DNA of 64,000 bases from contig NZ_CP195847.1 of NCBI RefSeq assembly GCF_051513965.1, positions 372,001 through 436,000 on the forward strand, written 5' to 3'. The position numbers and the translations under genes are program-made. Below the pieces are notes generated by a model, which saw only the letters and a list, made by a program, of their open reading frames with translations, was not told the origin of the DNA and did no database searches. The DNA is from Paramicrobacterium sp051513965. GTDB lineage: Bacteria; Actinomycetota; Actinomycetes; Actinomycetales; Microbacteriaceae. This document shows, piece by piece, positions 24,012 through 32,891 of this stretch; the first letter of the stretch is position 1; each line of letters begins with the position of its first letter.

Positions 24012-25181
24012 GTGCAGAACCCCGCGCGCCCCGCCAGCGACGTGCATGCCGCCTCCCGCTCGAGCGGCGTGCGCGCGGCCCGTCTTGCCTTCGTGGTGCC
24101 CGCAGGGGTTGCGCTGATCATGGGAATGACGGCGGGTCTCGTCCGAATGGGCGTAATCGACATGGATGCCGCGAAGCTCAGCGACGCCCATGCGCCAGCG
24201 ATGCTCTTCGGCTTCGTCGGCTCCCTCGTCGTGCTGGAGCGCGCCGTCGCCATCCGACGGCGCTGGGCCTTCGCCGCTCCGCTCCTCATGAGCCTCGGGG
24301 CGCTGAGCCTCATCACGCCGATGCCCGTGCTCGTCGGGCGCCTCGCGATCGTCGCGGGACTTCTCGTCATGCTTCTCATCTACCGGGTGATCTGGAAGCG
24401 ACAGGAGGCCGTCGCCACGAGCATCCAGGCGCTCGCCGCGGCGGCGGGGCTCGTCGCCGCGCTGCTCTGGGCGGTGGCGGTGCCGTTCGAGAACGTCACG
24501 CCGGTCGCCGCGGTGTTCCTGGTGCTCACGATCGTGGGGGAGCGCATCGAACTGGGTCGCGTCGGCGGCCTCACGGCCCGGGGCGAGAACGTCGGGCTGA
24601 CGCTGTCGCTCGCGGTCGCGGCATCCTCCCTCAGCTCCGTGGTCTGGCCCGGTGTCGGCCATGCGATCCTCGGCGTCGCGCTCATCGCGATCGTGGGGTG
24701 GCTGCTCCTCGTCGACGTCGCGCGGGTGACCATCGTCTCGACGGGCGCCGCGCGGTACATGGCGGTGTGCCTCATCAGCGGCTACGTCTGGCTCGGCGTG
24801 GCCGGAGCGGTCTGGGTCGTCACCGGTGAGGAGGGTGCCGGGATCCACGACATCGTGACGCACGCGGTGCTGCTCGGCTTCGTCATGTCGATGATCATGG
24901 CGCACGCCTCGGTCATCCTCCCCGCGGTCCTTCGCACGCCGTTGCCGTACCGCACCTGGTTCTACATTCCGGTCGCACTTCTGCAGCTCTCGCTCGCCGC
25001 GCGGGTCATCGGCGACGTGCGCGGGCTCGACCCCCTCATCCGCGCGGGCGGCATCGGCAACGTGGCCGCGATCGCGCTGTTCCTGGTCTTCGCCGTGACG
25101 TCCGCCGTGCTTGCGCTGCGCGCCGCGGCATCCCCTGAGCGACCCGCAGACCCGAAGAAAGAAGACGATGCGCACGCTTGA
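24012..25181 (+). CDS. polytopic membrane protein, NnrS-like position
   Basis: A 389-residue protein with about eleven or twelve hydrophobic helices. Conserved-looking histidines lie at membrane faces, as in DAHAPAMLFGFVGSLVVLER near residue 60 and HAVLLGFVMSMIMAHASV near 290; this spacing resembles heme-copper or NnrS-type membrane proteins involved with nitric oxide, but I cannot assign the family firmly. It overlaps the nitrite reductase gene by 14 bases, so the two are almost certainly co-translated and functionally linked. Start GTG at 24012 follows a TAGGCT -10 box. Confidence 0.7.
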   Translation: MQNPARPASDVHAASRSSGVRAARLAFVVPAGVALIMGMTAGLVRMGVIDMDAAKLSDAHAPAMLFGFVGSLVVLERAVAIRRRWAFAAPLLMSLGALSLITPMPVLVGRLAIVAGLLVMLLIYRVIWKRQEAVATSIQALAAAAGLVAALLWAVAVPFENVTPVAAVFLVLTIVGERIELGRVGGLTARGENVGLTLSLAVAASSLSSVVWPGVGHAILGVALIAIVGWLLLVDVARVTIVSTGAARYMAVCLISGYVWLGVAGAVWVVTGEEGAGIHDIVTHAVLLGFVMSMIMAHASVILPAVLRTPLPYRTWFYIPVALLQLSLAARVIGDVRGLDPLIRAGGIGNVAAIALFLVFAVTSAVLALRAAASPERPADPKKEDDAHA

Positions 25182-27795
25182 GCGCCGTACCTGGTACATC
25201 ATCACGAACTCCGTGCTCGGAGCGTGGATGCTGGCCGCCATCGCCGCGGTCATCGCCCACCGCTTCATTCCGCACAGCACCTGGCTCATGGTGCACATCA
25301 CGATGCTGGGCGCGGTCAGCACGGCCATCATCATCTGGAGTCAGCACTTCGCCGACACGCTGACCCGCAGGCAGGCTCCGGCGGGGCGTCTCGGTCTCGG
25401 CATCCGTCTCGGCCTGCACACGGTCGGCGCGATCATCGTGGTTGCGGGGATGCTCGCGGACGCCATGCCGCTTCTGCTCGTCGGTGCCTCGCTCGTGGCG
25501 GTCGCGGCTGTCGCGCACTCCGTCACGATGGTGCTGCAGCTGCGCGGCGCCCTCACCTCGCGGTTCGGCCCGCTCGTGCGCTTCTACGCGGTCTCGGCGC
25601 TGTGGCTCGTGGTCGGGGTGAGCCTCGGCTTCTGGATGTCGCAGCTGCCCGCCGACGATCCGGTGCGCAGTCGTCTATTCGTCGCGCACGTCGCCGTGAA
25701 CCTCCTCGGCTGGGTCGGAACGACGGTCCTCGGCACGGTCATCCTCTTCTGGCCGACCGTGCTGCACGCACGCATGCGCGCCACGGACGGCGGCCGACAG
25801 GGCGGCGTGCTCGCGGCATCCGTCATCGGCATCGCCATCGTGCTGGCCGCCGCCATGGCCGACGCTCTGCCGCTGGTCGCGGTGGGGGCCGCGGTCTGGC
25901 TGGTCGGGCTCGGCATCGTGCTGTTCGAAGGAATCAGACAGGTGAAGGATGCCTCGGGCCTGAGCTACGCCGGCCTCAGCATCGGTGCCGCGCTGTGCTG
26001 GCTCGCGGTCTCCGTGGGCTTTCTCGCCGCGGGGGTCGGCACCGCACCGACCTGGGCCGTCGCTGTCGAGCGTCTCGCCTGGATCGTGCAGCCGTTCATC
26101 GCGGGCTTCGCGGTGCAGATCGTGCTCGGCGCGCTCAGCTACCTGCTGCCGGTCATCATGGGGCGGCCGAACGCCCGCAAGGCGGCCGAGGCCGAGCTCG
26201 ACCGCGGTTCGGTGTTCCGCGCGGTCACCATCAACGCCGGCATCGCGGTCTATCTGCTCGATGTGCCGAGTGTCGTGAAGGTGCTGCTGAGCCTCGTCGT
26301 GTTCGGCGTGTTCATCGCGTTCCTCGTGCTCGCGGTGCGTGCCGTCATGCGGGGGCTCCGCGAGCGCAAGGCTGAGCCGGCGCCCGCGACGCACACACCG
26401 GGACTGCGCATCGGGGCGAAGCCGGCGCCTCAGCCGAAGCGCCGCTTCAGCGGGCAGGTCGTGACCGCGGCATCCATCGTGCTTCTCGCCGTCGCGGGCG
26501 GCATCGCCGTCGACCCTGCCGCGGCCGGCATCAACACCCTCGCGGCCTCCGAAGTCGAGGCCACGGGCGAGACGACGACCATCGAGGTCACGGTCGACGG
26601 CATGCGCTTCGTGCCCGATCGCCTCGAGGTTCCGGCGGGCAACAGCCTCGTGGTCGAGTTCCGCAACACCGGAACCGACGTGCACGACATGACCTTCGCG
26701 AACGGCGTCACCTCCGGGCGGCTCAGTCCGGGGGAGAGCACCACGATCGACGTCGGAGTGATCTCGTCCGACATGGAGTCCTGGTGCTCCGTGACCGGTC
26801 ACCGCGCGATGGGCATGGTCGCCGATGTCGTCGCGATCGGAGGAGAAACGGCGGAGGGCGGTCACGGCTCGCACCACGGCGACGGGGGTGAGGATGCCGC
26901 GGACAGCGCCGCCTCCGACCTGGACTTCTCCGCCACTCCGGAACCGGGCTTCGAGCCGTACGACGCGGCGCTCGAGCCCGCAGATGGCACCACGGTGCAC
27001 ACGGTGACGCTCCCCGTGACCGACGAGACCGTCGACGTGGCTCCGGGCGTCTCGCAGGAGCTCTGGACGTTCGACGGCACGGCGCCGGGACCGACCCTGC
27101 GCGGCAAGGTCGGCGATGTCTTCGAGGTGACGCTCGTCAACAACGGCACGATGGGACACTCGATCGACTTCCACGCGGGCGTCGTGTCGCCTGATGAGCC
27201 GATGCGCACGATCATGCCGGGGGAGAGCCTCGAATACCGCTTCACGGCGACCCGCGCGGGCATCTGGATGTATCACTGCTCGACGATGCCGATGTCGAGC
27301 CACATCGCGAACGGTATGTTCGGTGCGGTCATCATCGACCCGCCGGAGCTCGCGCCCGTCGACCACGAGTTCGTCATGGTGCAGTCCGAGTTCTATCTCG
27401 GGCCCCAGGGCGACGCGGTGGATGCCGAGAAGGTCGCGACTCAGATGCCCGACATCGTCGCATTCAACGGCTACGCCAACCAGTACCGCGATGTGCCGCT
27501 CGAGGTGAAGGCCGGCGAGTCGGTGCGTTTCTGGGTGCTCGACGCCGGGCCCAACGTGGCGTCGTCGTTCCACGTCGTCGGCGGCCAGTTCCACACGGTG
27601 TGGAAGGAGGGCGACTACACCCTGAAGGATGGCGGATCGACCGGAGTCGGCGGTTCACAGGCACTCGATCTCGCTCCGGCGCAGGGCGGATTCGTTGAGC
27701 TGACTTTCCCGGAGGCGGGCAACTACACATTCGTCTCGCACATCATGTCGGATGCCGAGAAGGGCGCGACGGGCATCGTCCACGTCACGGACTGA
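25168..27795 (+). CDS. copper nitrite reductase fused to membrane and cupredoxin domains
   Basis: An 875-residue fusion. Residues 1-420 form a multi-helix membrane domain resembling the upstream protein, with HVAVNLLGWVGTTVLG and an IVQPFIAGFAVQIVLGALS segment. Residues about 470-560 are a small cupredoxin with DVHDMTFANG and the type 1 copper loop WCSVTGHRAMGM. Residues about 605-875 are an AniA/NirK-type two-domain reductase: HSIDFHAG (Asp and His of the active site), WMYHCSTMPMSSHIANGM (type 1 and 2 copper ligands) and SSFHVVGGQFHTVW (third type 2 His). It should reduce nitrite to nitric oxide outside the membrane, with electrons entering through the membrane domain or extra cupredoxin. 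The ATG at 25168 overlaps the upstream stop. Confidence 0.88.
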   Translation: MRTLERRTWYIITNSVLGAWMLAAIAAVIAHRFIPHSTWLMVHITMLGAVSTAIIIWSQHFADTLTRRQAPAGRLGLGIRLGLHTVGAIIVVAGMLADAMPLLLVGASLVAVAAVAHSVTMVLQLRGALTSRFGPLVRFYAVSALWLVVGVSLGFWMSQLPADDPVRSRLFVAHVAVNLLGWVGTTVLGTVILFWPTVLHARMRATDGGRQGGVLAASVIGIAIVLAAAMADALPLVAVGAAVWLVGLGIVLFEGIRQVKDASGLSYAGLSIGAALCWLAVSVGFLAAGVGTAPTWAVAVERLAWIVQPFIAGFAVQIVLGALSYLLPVIMGRPNARKAAEAELDRGSVFRAVTINAGIAVYLLDVPSVVKVLLSLVVFGVFIAFLVLAVRAVMRGLRERKAEPAPATHTPGLRIGAKPAPQPKRRFSGQVVTAASIVLLAVAGGIAVDPAAAGINTLAASEVEATGETTTIEVTVDGMRFVPDRLEVPAGNSLVVEFRNTGTDVHDMTFANGVTSGRLSPGESTTIDVGVISSDMESWCSVTGHRAMGMVADVVAIGGETAEGGHGSHHGDGGEDAADSAASDLDFSATPEPGFEPYDAALEPADGTTVHTVTLPVTDETVDVAPGVSQELWTFDGTAPGPTLRGKVGDVFEVTLVNNGTMGHSIDFHAGVVSPDEPMRTIMPGESLEYRFTATRAGIWMYHCSTMPMSSHIANGMFGAVIIDPPELAPVDHEFVMVQSEFYLGPQGDAVDAEKVATQMPDIVAFNGYANQYRDVPLEVKAGESVRFWVLDAGPNVASSFHVVGGQFHTVWKEGDYTLKDGGSTGVGGSQALDLAPAQGGFVELTFPEAGNYTFVSHIMSDAEKGATGIVHVTD

Positions 27796-27881
27796 TCCCC
27801 ACCGCACGCTCCCACCGCTCACGCTCGCCCTGCTTCCATCTTCACCGTGCTCACGCTCACCCTGCCAGCATCCCCACCGCC

Positions 27882-27961
27882 CACGAAGTCGGAAATTTTT
27901 GCGAAACGCCGGTGAAGGATGCCGCGAGAGCGGCGCGCCGCCAAGATTTTCCGACTTTGTG
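27882..27961. other. long-range inverted repeat downstream of the nitrite reductase
   Basis: CACGAAGTCGGAAA (27882-27895) and TTTCCGACTTTGTG (27948-27961) pair over 14 bases with one G-T wobble, enclosing 52 bases. It lies between convergent genes and may act as a bidirectional terminator or be a mobile palindrome. Confidence 0.55.
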
Positions 27962-27977
27962 ACGCCGCGTCCGCTTA

Positions 27978-28062
27978 GGGGCTCGGCGCACTCAGGGGCT
28001 CGGCGCGCTCACGAGCTCCGCGCGCTCAGGGGCCCAGCATGCTCACGGACTCGGCACGCTCA
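27978..28062. repeat. 17-base degenerate tandem repeat, five units
   Basis: Five consecutive 17-base units of the form GGGGCTCGGCGCGCTCA, with changes in the first 12 bases and a constant CTCA end. A sixth partial unit follows. The last units run into the 3' end of the SGNH hydrolase gene and encode its C-terminus. Confidence 0.75.
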
Positions 28063-28804
28063 CGGGCTGCAGCGTCGGCCGCTTCGCCGTGCGGCCGTCG
28101 CCCGACGAGCGCCCCGTGAGCCGACGGCCGACCCAGGGCAGAACGTACTCGCGGTAATACGCGAACGTGCGCTGGGCTGTCGGCGCGGCATCCGCCACCT
28201 CGTCGACGCCCCACACACTCGGCACGGGCACGCCGAGGGCCTCGAGCACGTTCGCAGCCACGCGCGAGTGGCCGAGCGCATTGAGATGCAGACGATCCGC
28301 CGACCAGTAGCGCAGATCCTCGAGGGTCTCGTCGTTCCAGTTGTCGACGAACGTCACCCCCGTTCCGCCGAGCGCATCGGCGACCGCCTCCGCGAGCAGA
28401 TCGCCCCGTTTGCGGATGAGCCGACCCATCGGCAGGTTCCGCGAGGGATTCGCACCGGCGAGGATCACCGGGCGCGTCTCGGTCTCGCACACGCGATCGA
28501 GAACGTCCATCGTGCGCTCGACGACCCAGTCGATGCTGACGCGCGGCCGCATGATGTCGTTGCCGCCACCGTTGAACGTCAGCATCTCCGCTCCGAGCGC
28601 AAGCGCCGGCTCCAGCTGCTCGTCGATGATGGGCCCCAGCTTGCGCCCACGGATCGCGAGGTTCGCATAGAGCACAGGGTGACAGGATGCCGCCTGAAGG
28701 CCGATCGCGACGAAGTCCGCCCAGCCTCGCACGCCGCCGTCCGGCAGGTCATCGCCGACGCCCTCGGTGAAGCTGTCTCCTACGGCGACGTAGCTCTGGA
28801 TCAT
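28043..28804 (-). CDS. SGNH/GDSL hydrolase
   Basis: A 253-residue serine esterase of the SGNH superfamily. Block I YVAVGDSFTEGVGDD holds the nucleophile Ser near residue 11; block II glycine is in LAIRGRKL, block III is FNGGGNDI (Asn), and the C-terminal Asp/His dyad is in SADRLHLNALGHSRVA. There is no signal peptide. The start overlaps the upstream alpha/beta hydrolase stop by four bases. The last seven codons are built from the 17-base repeat array, so the C-terminus may be variable. Confidence 0.9.
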   Translation of the reverse strand: MIQSYVAVGDSFTEGVGDDLPDGGVRGWADFVAIGLQAASCHPVLYANLAIRGRKLGPIIDEQLEPALALGAEMLTFNGGGNDIMRPRVSIDWVVERTMDVLDRVCETETRPVILAGANPSRNLPMGRLIRKRGDLLAEAVADALGGTGVTFVDNWNDETLEDLRYWSADRLHLNALGHSRVAANVLEALGVPVPSVWGVDEVADAAPTAQRTFAYYREYVLPWVGRRLTGRSSGDGRTAKRPTLQPVSVPSP

Positions 28805-29577
28805 GCGTCCTCCTGAAGGAACTCGATGGCCGCGCGGCGGAAGGCTCCGGAGGTCGGCGCGTTGAAGTGGGTGCGGCCGGGGAGCTCGACGAAGCGGGCA
28901 TCCGGCGCCTCGTCTGCGAGCGTGCGGGCCTCACCGGCGATGGCGTCGTCGCTTCCCGCGGCGATGAGCAGCGGCTGCGTCGGGGCGTCGTCGGTCGAGG
29001 CGTGCGGGTCGCCGCGCAGCCCCTCGACGAGCGCGACGAGCGCGAAGAGGTCGTTGCCGCGCTGCTCGCTTGCCATCTCGATGTACGTGCGCGTCACGGC
29101 ATCCCTGATCGGCAGACCCATGCTCGTGTAGTCACGTGCCTGCCTCACATCGAGCTTCGCGAACGGGTCGCCCTTGGGGATGCCGCCGAGCACGGCGCGC
29201 GTCACACGCTCCGGTTCGGTCAGCGCCGAGTACCAGGTGGCGCGGGCGCCCATCGAGTATCCGATCCACGGCGCCGACGCGATCGAGTACGCGTCCATCG
29301 CTCGGAAGACATCGTCGCGCAGCAGCGGCATGCTGTACGCGGAGGAGTCGTGCGGCTTGCCGCTCTGGCCGTGCGCCCGGTGATCGATCGCGATGGCGCG
29401 GTATCCGGCGCGCATCAGCTCCCTGGTCCAGCCCGTCAGCACCCAGTTGTTCTCCGCGCTCGAGGCGAATCCGTGCACGAGCACGACGGGCGTCGCATCG
29501 GGGTCGCCGATGTCATACGTGGCGATCTGCACGTCTCCGGATCTGATCATGCGTGGCTCTGGCGCAGACGGAAGCAT
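28801..29577 (-). CDS. alpha/beta hydrolase
   Basis: A 258-residue alpha/beta-hydrolase. VVLVHGFASSAENN near residue 32 forms the oxyanion hole, the nucleophile elbow is IGYSMGARATWYSA near 108, and the C-terminal histidine is in LPGRTHFNAPTSG. The Asp is probably in LLIAAGSDDAIAG. The substrate is unknown. It is translationally coupled to the SGNH hydrolase by an ATGA overlap. The start at 29577 has an AGGAG only one base upstream; the ATG at 29550 is possible. Confidence 0.87.
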   Translation of the reverse strand: MLPSAPEPRMIRSGDVQIATYDIGDPDATPVVLVHGFASSAENNWVLTGWTRELMRAGYRAIAIDHRAHGQSGKPHDSSAYSMPLLRDDVFRAMDAYSIASAPWIGYSMGARATWYSALTEPERVTRAVLGGIPKGDPFAKLDVRQARDYTSMGLPIRDAVTRTYIEMASEQRGNDLFALVALVEGLRGDPHASTDDAPTQPLLIAAGSDDAIAGEARTLADEAPDARFVELPGRTHFNAPTSGAFRRAAIEFLQEDA

Positions 29578-29689
29578 GCTCCTATTCGACCACGAACCTG
29601 CGCTTCATCAGCAACCGGGCGGCTGTCGCAGACCGAGAGGATGCCGCTGCCGCGATAGTCTGTCACGGGCGCGACGGAGGGGGAGCATC

Positions 29690-30457
29690 ATGCGGCGACG
29701 GATCGATTGGGCGTGGTTCGCGCTCATCGGCGCCATCGCTGGGTTCCTCTCGGGACTGTTCGGCGTCGGCGGCGGAATCATCATCGTTCCGCTGCTCATC
29801 ACCCTTGCGAAGTTTGATCCGAAGCGTGCGGCGGGCACGTCGCTCGCGGCGATCGTGCCGACCGCGATCACCGGCGTCGTGAGCTACGCGGTGCACGGCG
29901 ATGTGGCGTGGATCGTCGCGGTTGTGCTCTGCCTCGGCTCCATCACGGGTGCTCAGCTCGGCAGCCTTCTGCTGCACCGGCTGCCCAAGCGCGTCGTGCA
30001 GTGGGTGTTCATCGTCTTCCTCCTCGCGGTCATCGTGTCGATGTTCTTCGTCATCCCGTCGCGCGATGCGGTTATCGAGCTCACGGTGCCGTCGGTCATC
30101 GGGCTCATCGTGCTGGGTCTTGTGGTCGGTGTCCTCTCCGGCATCCTCGGAATCGGCGGCGGTGCCGTGATCGTGCCGATGCTGATCCTCATCTTCGGCG
30201 CGAGCGACCTGACGGCGAAGGGAACCTCTCTCGCCGTGATGATCCCCACGGCGATCTCCGGCACGATCGGCAACGTGCGCCGCCGCAACGTCGACCTCGG
30301 CGCAGCGCTCACCGTCGGCGTTTGCGCGAGCGTCACGACGTCGCTCGGGGCGCTGCTTGCGGGCGCGATCGACCCGATGGTCGGCAACGTGCTCTTCGCG
30401 GCGTTCCTCGTCGCGATCGCGATCCAGCTGTCGATCCGCGCGCTCCGCGGACGCTGA
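29690..30457 (+). CDS. TauE/SafE family (TSUP) exporter
   Basis: A 255-residue membrane protein with about eight helices in two repeated halves. The duplicated signature GLFGVGGGIIIVPLLI near residue 22 and GILGIGGGAVIVPMLI near 155 is diagnostic for the TSUP family, which exports sulfite or organosulfur anions. The ATG at 29690 follows GGAGGGGGA. Nothing in the neighbourhood fixes the substrate, though a YeiH sulfur exporter is 8 kb away. Confidence 0.9.
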   Translation: MRRRIDWAWFALIGAIAGFLSGLFGVGGGIIIVPLLITLAKFDPKRAAGTSLAAIVPTAITGVVSYAVHGDVAWIVAVVLCLGSITGAQLGSLLLHRLPKRVVQWVFIVFLLAVIVSMFFVIPSRDAVIELTVPSVIGLIVLGLVVGVLSGILGIGGGAVIVPMLILIFGASDLTAKGTSLAVMIPTAISGTIGNVRRRNVDLGAALTVGVCASVTTSLGALLAGAIDPMVGNVLFAAFLVAIAIQLSIRALRGR

Positions 30458-30522
30458 TCTCACGTTCGGCACCGGACGCGCGTCTGCAGAGTGTCGGTGG
30501 AACCCGGCAGACTGGAGAGACC

Positions 30523-31068
30523 ATGACCACCGTGCACAGTGTCATCGATTCGCCGATCGGCCCGCTCACCCTCGTCGGAGAACGCCGCGATGCCGATGAG
30601 CGCCCGCGGGCCGAGCCCTCTGGTGCGCCCGTCACGCTGACTGCCGTGTGGATGGACGTCGACCGCCACAGGCATCCCGCCGACGAGCTCGGCGCACGCG
30701 ACGATGCCGCGTTCGTCGTCGCGGGGCAGCAGCTCCGCGAATACTTCGCCGGTGAGCGGCGCGAGTTCGACCTCGAGCTCGACCCGCGCGGCACCGATTT
30801 CGAGAAGCGGGTGTGGATGCTGCTGCGCGACATTCCGTACGGGCAGACGCGCAGCTACGGCGATCTCGCCGCGGAGCTCGGCGATCTGAAGCTCACACGC
30901 GCCGTCGGCACCGCGAACGGACGCAACCCGCTCTCGGTCATCGTGCCGTGCCACCGGGTCATCGGGGCGGACGGTTCTCTGACGGGCTACGCGGGTGGGC
31001 TCGAGCGCAAGAGGTTCCTGCTCGCTCTCGAGCGCGACGATTCCCCGACCGATGATCAGCTGTTCTGA
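30523..31068 (+). CDS. ogt: methylated-DNA--protein-cysteine methyltransferase
   Basis: A 181-residue suicide repair protein removing the methyl from O6-methylguanine. The acceptor cysteine lies in the motif NPLSVIVPCHRVIGADGSL near residue 145, and the DNA-binding segment TRAVGTANGRNP precedes it. The N-terminal domain is slightly longer than in E. coli Ogt, with a charged insertion around residues 20-40. It is followed after three bases by an AlkA-like glycosylase, so the two repair alkylation damage as an operon. Confidence 0.93.
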   Translation: MTTVHSVIDSPIGPLTLVGERRDADERPRAEPSGAPVTLTAVWMDVDRHRHPADELGARDDAAFVVAGQQLREYFAGERREFDLELDPRGTDFEKRVWMLLRDIPYGQTRSYGDLAAELGDLKLTRAVGTANGRNPLSVIVPCHRVIGADGSLTGYAGGLERKRFLLALERDDSPTDDQLF

Positions 31069-31071
31069 CGC

Positions 31072-31980
31072 ATGACCGCGCTCGCCCACTCTCTCGATCT
31101 GCCCTTTTCGGGGCCATACGACGTCGCGGCTCTGCTCGCGGCGCAGCGAACACACTCCGTCGCGGGCATCGATGCGCCGGAGCCCTCTGCGACGGCTGCC
31201 TCTGCCGAACGAGAGAGCGAGGATGCCGCGATCACGCGCGGCATCAGTCATGACGGACGGCGGGGCATCCTCCGCGCGGTCTTCCATGACGATCACGTGC
31301 GGGCGACCAGCACCCTGCCGATCGACGATGCCCTCGCGCAGCGCATCCGCCGCTGGCTGGACCTCGATGCTGACCCGCGCCGCGTCGCCGAGTCTTTCGC
31401 CGACGACCCGGTCATCGCACCCCTCGTCGCACGGCGGCCGGGACTGCGGATCTTCGGGCACATCGACGACCTCGAGGCCGCGTGTTTCGCTGTTCTCGGC
31501 CAGCAGGTCTCCCTCGCCTCAGCGCGCACCTTCCAGCGCCGCTTCGTCGCAGAGTTCGGCGAGCTCGACCCCGAGACCGGCTACCGCCATCTGCCCGACG
31601 CCGCGACGCTCGCCGGCCAGACTCCGCAGCAGATCCGCGACGCCATCGGCCTCACCCGCTCCCGCGCGGCCACGCTGCACTCCGTCGCCGCGGCGCTCGC
31701 GGACGGCCTCGAGCTGAACGGCGACCCTGCCGGCATCCGCTCTCGCCTTCTCTCGCTGAAGGGCATCGGGCCGTGGACGGCCGACTACCTGGCGGTCCGC
31801 GCCGTCGGCGACCGCGACGCGTTCCCCTCGGGCGACCTCGTGCTGCGGCGTGCGATGGGGGCAGAGGATGCCGCGAGCGCGACGGCCGCGGGTGAGGCCT
31901 GGCGCCCGCTCCGCGCCTACGCCACCTTCCACCTCTGGACCGAGCACGCCTACTGCGCGCCGGCATCCGCGCGCCTCTGA
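31072..31980 (+). CDS. DNA-3-methyladenine glycosylase 2 (AlkA type)
   Basis: A 302-residue glycosylase excising alkylated bases. The N-terminal AlkA_N domain (about 1-115) begins LDLPFSGPYDVAALLAAQR. The helix-hairpin-helix-GPD motif is LLSLKGIGPWTADYLAVRA followed by the catalytic Asp in DAFPSGDLVLRRAMG near residue 255. No Ada-type regulatory domain is fused. Three bases separate it from ogt. Confidence 0.92.
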   Translation: MTALAHSLDLPFSGPYDVAALLAAQRTHSVAGIDAPEPSATAASAERESEDAAITRGISHDGRRGILRAVFHDDHVRATSTLPIDDALAQRIRRWLDLDADPRRVAESFADDPVIAPLVARRPGLRIFGHIDDLEAACFAVLGQQVSLASARTFQRRFVAEFGELDPETGYRHLPDAATLAGQTPQQIRDAIGLTRSRAATLHSVAAALADGLELNGDPAGIRSRLLSLKGIGPWTADYLAVRAVGDRDAFPSGDLVLRRAMGAEDAASATAAGEAWRPLRAYATFHLWTEHAYCAPASARL

Positions 31981-32009
31981 TTCACGGCGCGCATCAAGCA
32001 CGTGAACGG

Positions 32010-32015
32010 TAGGCT
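32010..32015 (+). promoter_or_regulatory. TAGGCT -10 box before the dehydratase operon
   Basis: TAGGCT lies seven bases before the GTG at 32023 with no ribosome site, indicating a leaderless message. Confidence 0.5.
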
Positions 32016-32022
32016 TGCACCC

Positions 32023-32469
32023 GTGTCTGTGAATCCCGAGATCCAGGGGCGCACGCTGCCCCCGACAGAGCCGTACCTCGTCGGACGTGAGAAGGTGCGC
32101 GAGTTCTCTCGCGCCGTGTTCGCGACCAATCCCATCAATCTCGAGGTCGCCGCCGCACGTGCGGCGGGCCACGCAGATGTGGTCGCGCCCCCGACCTTCG
32201 CGGTCGTCGTGCAGGAGAGAACGCTCCAGCAGCTTCTCGCCGAGCCCGACGCGGGCATCGACTTCAGCCGTGTCGTCCACGGCAATCAGCGCTTCACCTA
32301 CACGCGCCCGATCGTGGCCGGCGACGAGCTCACCGCGCAGCTCACCGTGTCGAGCGTGAAGACGCTCGGCGCGCACGCCATGGTCACTGCAGACACGGTA
32401 GTGACGGATGCCGAGGGACGGCACGTCGTCACCGCCATCTCCACTCTCGTTGTGCGAGGAGACGAATGA
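32023..32469 (+). CDS. FAS1-like dehydratase, hot-dog fold (HadA/HadC-like)
   Basis: A 148-residue protein of the N-terminal MaoC-like/UPF0336 family. VGREKVREFSRAVFATNP and VVAPPTFAVVVQERTLQQLL are family marks. This subunit normally lacks the catalytic Asp/His and pairs with a MaoC partner as an enoyl-ACP hydratase. The GTG start at 32023 is chosen from the promoter position; a GTG two codons later is possible. It overlaps the partner gene by four bases. The arrangement resembles mycobacterial hadA-hadB near secE-nusG. Confidence 0.88.
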   Translation: MSVNPEIQGRTLPPTEPYLVGREKVREFSRAVFATNPINLEVAAARAAGHADVVAPPTFAVVVQERTLQQLLAEPDAGIDFSRVVHGNQRFTYTRPIVAGDELTAQLTVSSVKTLGAHAMVTADTVVTDAEGRHVVTAISTLVVRGDE

Positions 32470-32891
32470 GCACCACAGACCTTACTCAGCTGGCCGTGGG
32501 CGACGTCGTCGCCGAGCGCACCCTCACCTTCACGCGCGACTCTCTCGTGCGGTATGCGGGGGCCTCGGGCGACTTCAACCCCATCCACTACCGTGACGAC
32601 GTCGCGGCATCGGTCGATCTGCCCGGCGTTATCGCGCACGGCATGCTCACGATGGGCGCCGCGGTGCAGCCCGTCGTCGACTGGATCGGCGACCCGGCGC
32701 GCGTCACCGACTACCAGGTGAAGTTCACGCGGCCCGTCGTCGTCGATCCGGTCGACGGGGCCGAGGTCTCCGTCACCGCGAAGGTCGGTGCCGTCGATGT
32801 CGACGCCGGAACCGCCCGCATCGACCTGACCGTGACCTTCGACGCGGCAACCGTGCTCGGCAAGGCGCAGGCGGTTGTGACGCCAGCGTGA
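32466..32891 (+). CDS. MaoC family dehydratase (HadB-like)
   Basis: A 141-residue hot-dog hydratase. The catalytic motif YAGASGDFNPIHYRDDVAAS carries the Asp and His near residues 35-40, and GVIAHGMLTMGAA is the second MaoC signature. It should form a heterodimer with the upstream protein and hydrate or dehydrate acyl chains in lipid synthesis; the exact substrate is unknown, as Microbacteriaceae make no mycolates. ATGA and GTGA overlaps link it to both neighbours. Confidence 0.9.
   Translation: MSTTDLTQLAVGDVVAERTLTFTRDSLVRYAGASGDFNPIHYRDDVAASVDLPGVIAHGMLTMGAAVQPVVDWIGDPARVTDYQVKFTRPVVVDPVDGAEVSVTAKVGAVDVDAGTARIDLTVTFDAATVLGKAQAVVTPA

Noticed and set aside
23976..25334. 452-residue minus-strand open frame opposite the membrane protein
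   Set aside because: Composition dominated by Asp, Glu, His and Arg, typical of the complement of hydrophobic high-GC codons.
25675..27594. 639-residue minus-strand open frame opposite the nitrite reductase
   Set aside because: Histidine/Arg/Asp-rich shadow of a protein whose copper motifs are unmistakable.
27978..28062. Possible CRISPR array
   Set aside because: The 17-base units are directly adjacent and degenerate, with no spacers, and no cas genes are nearby.
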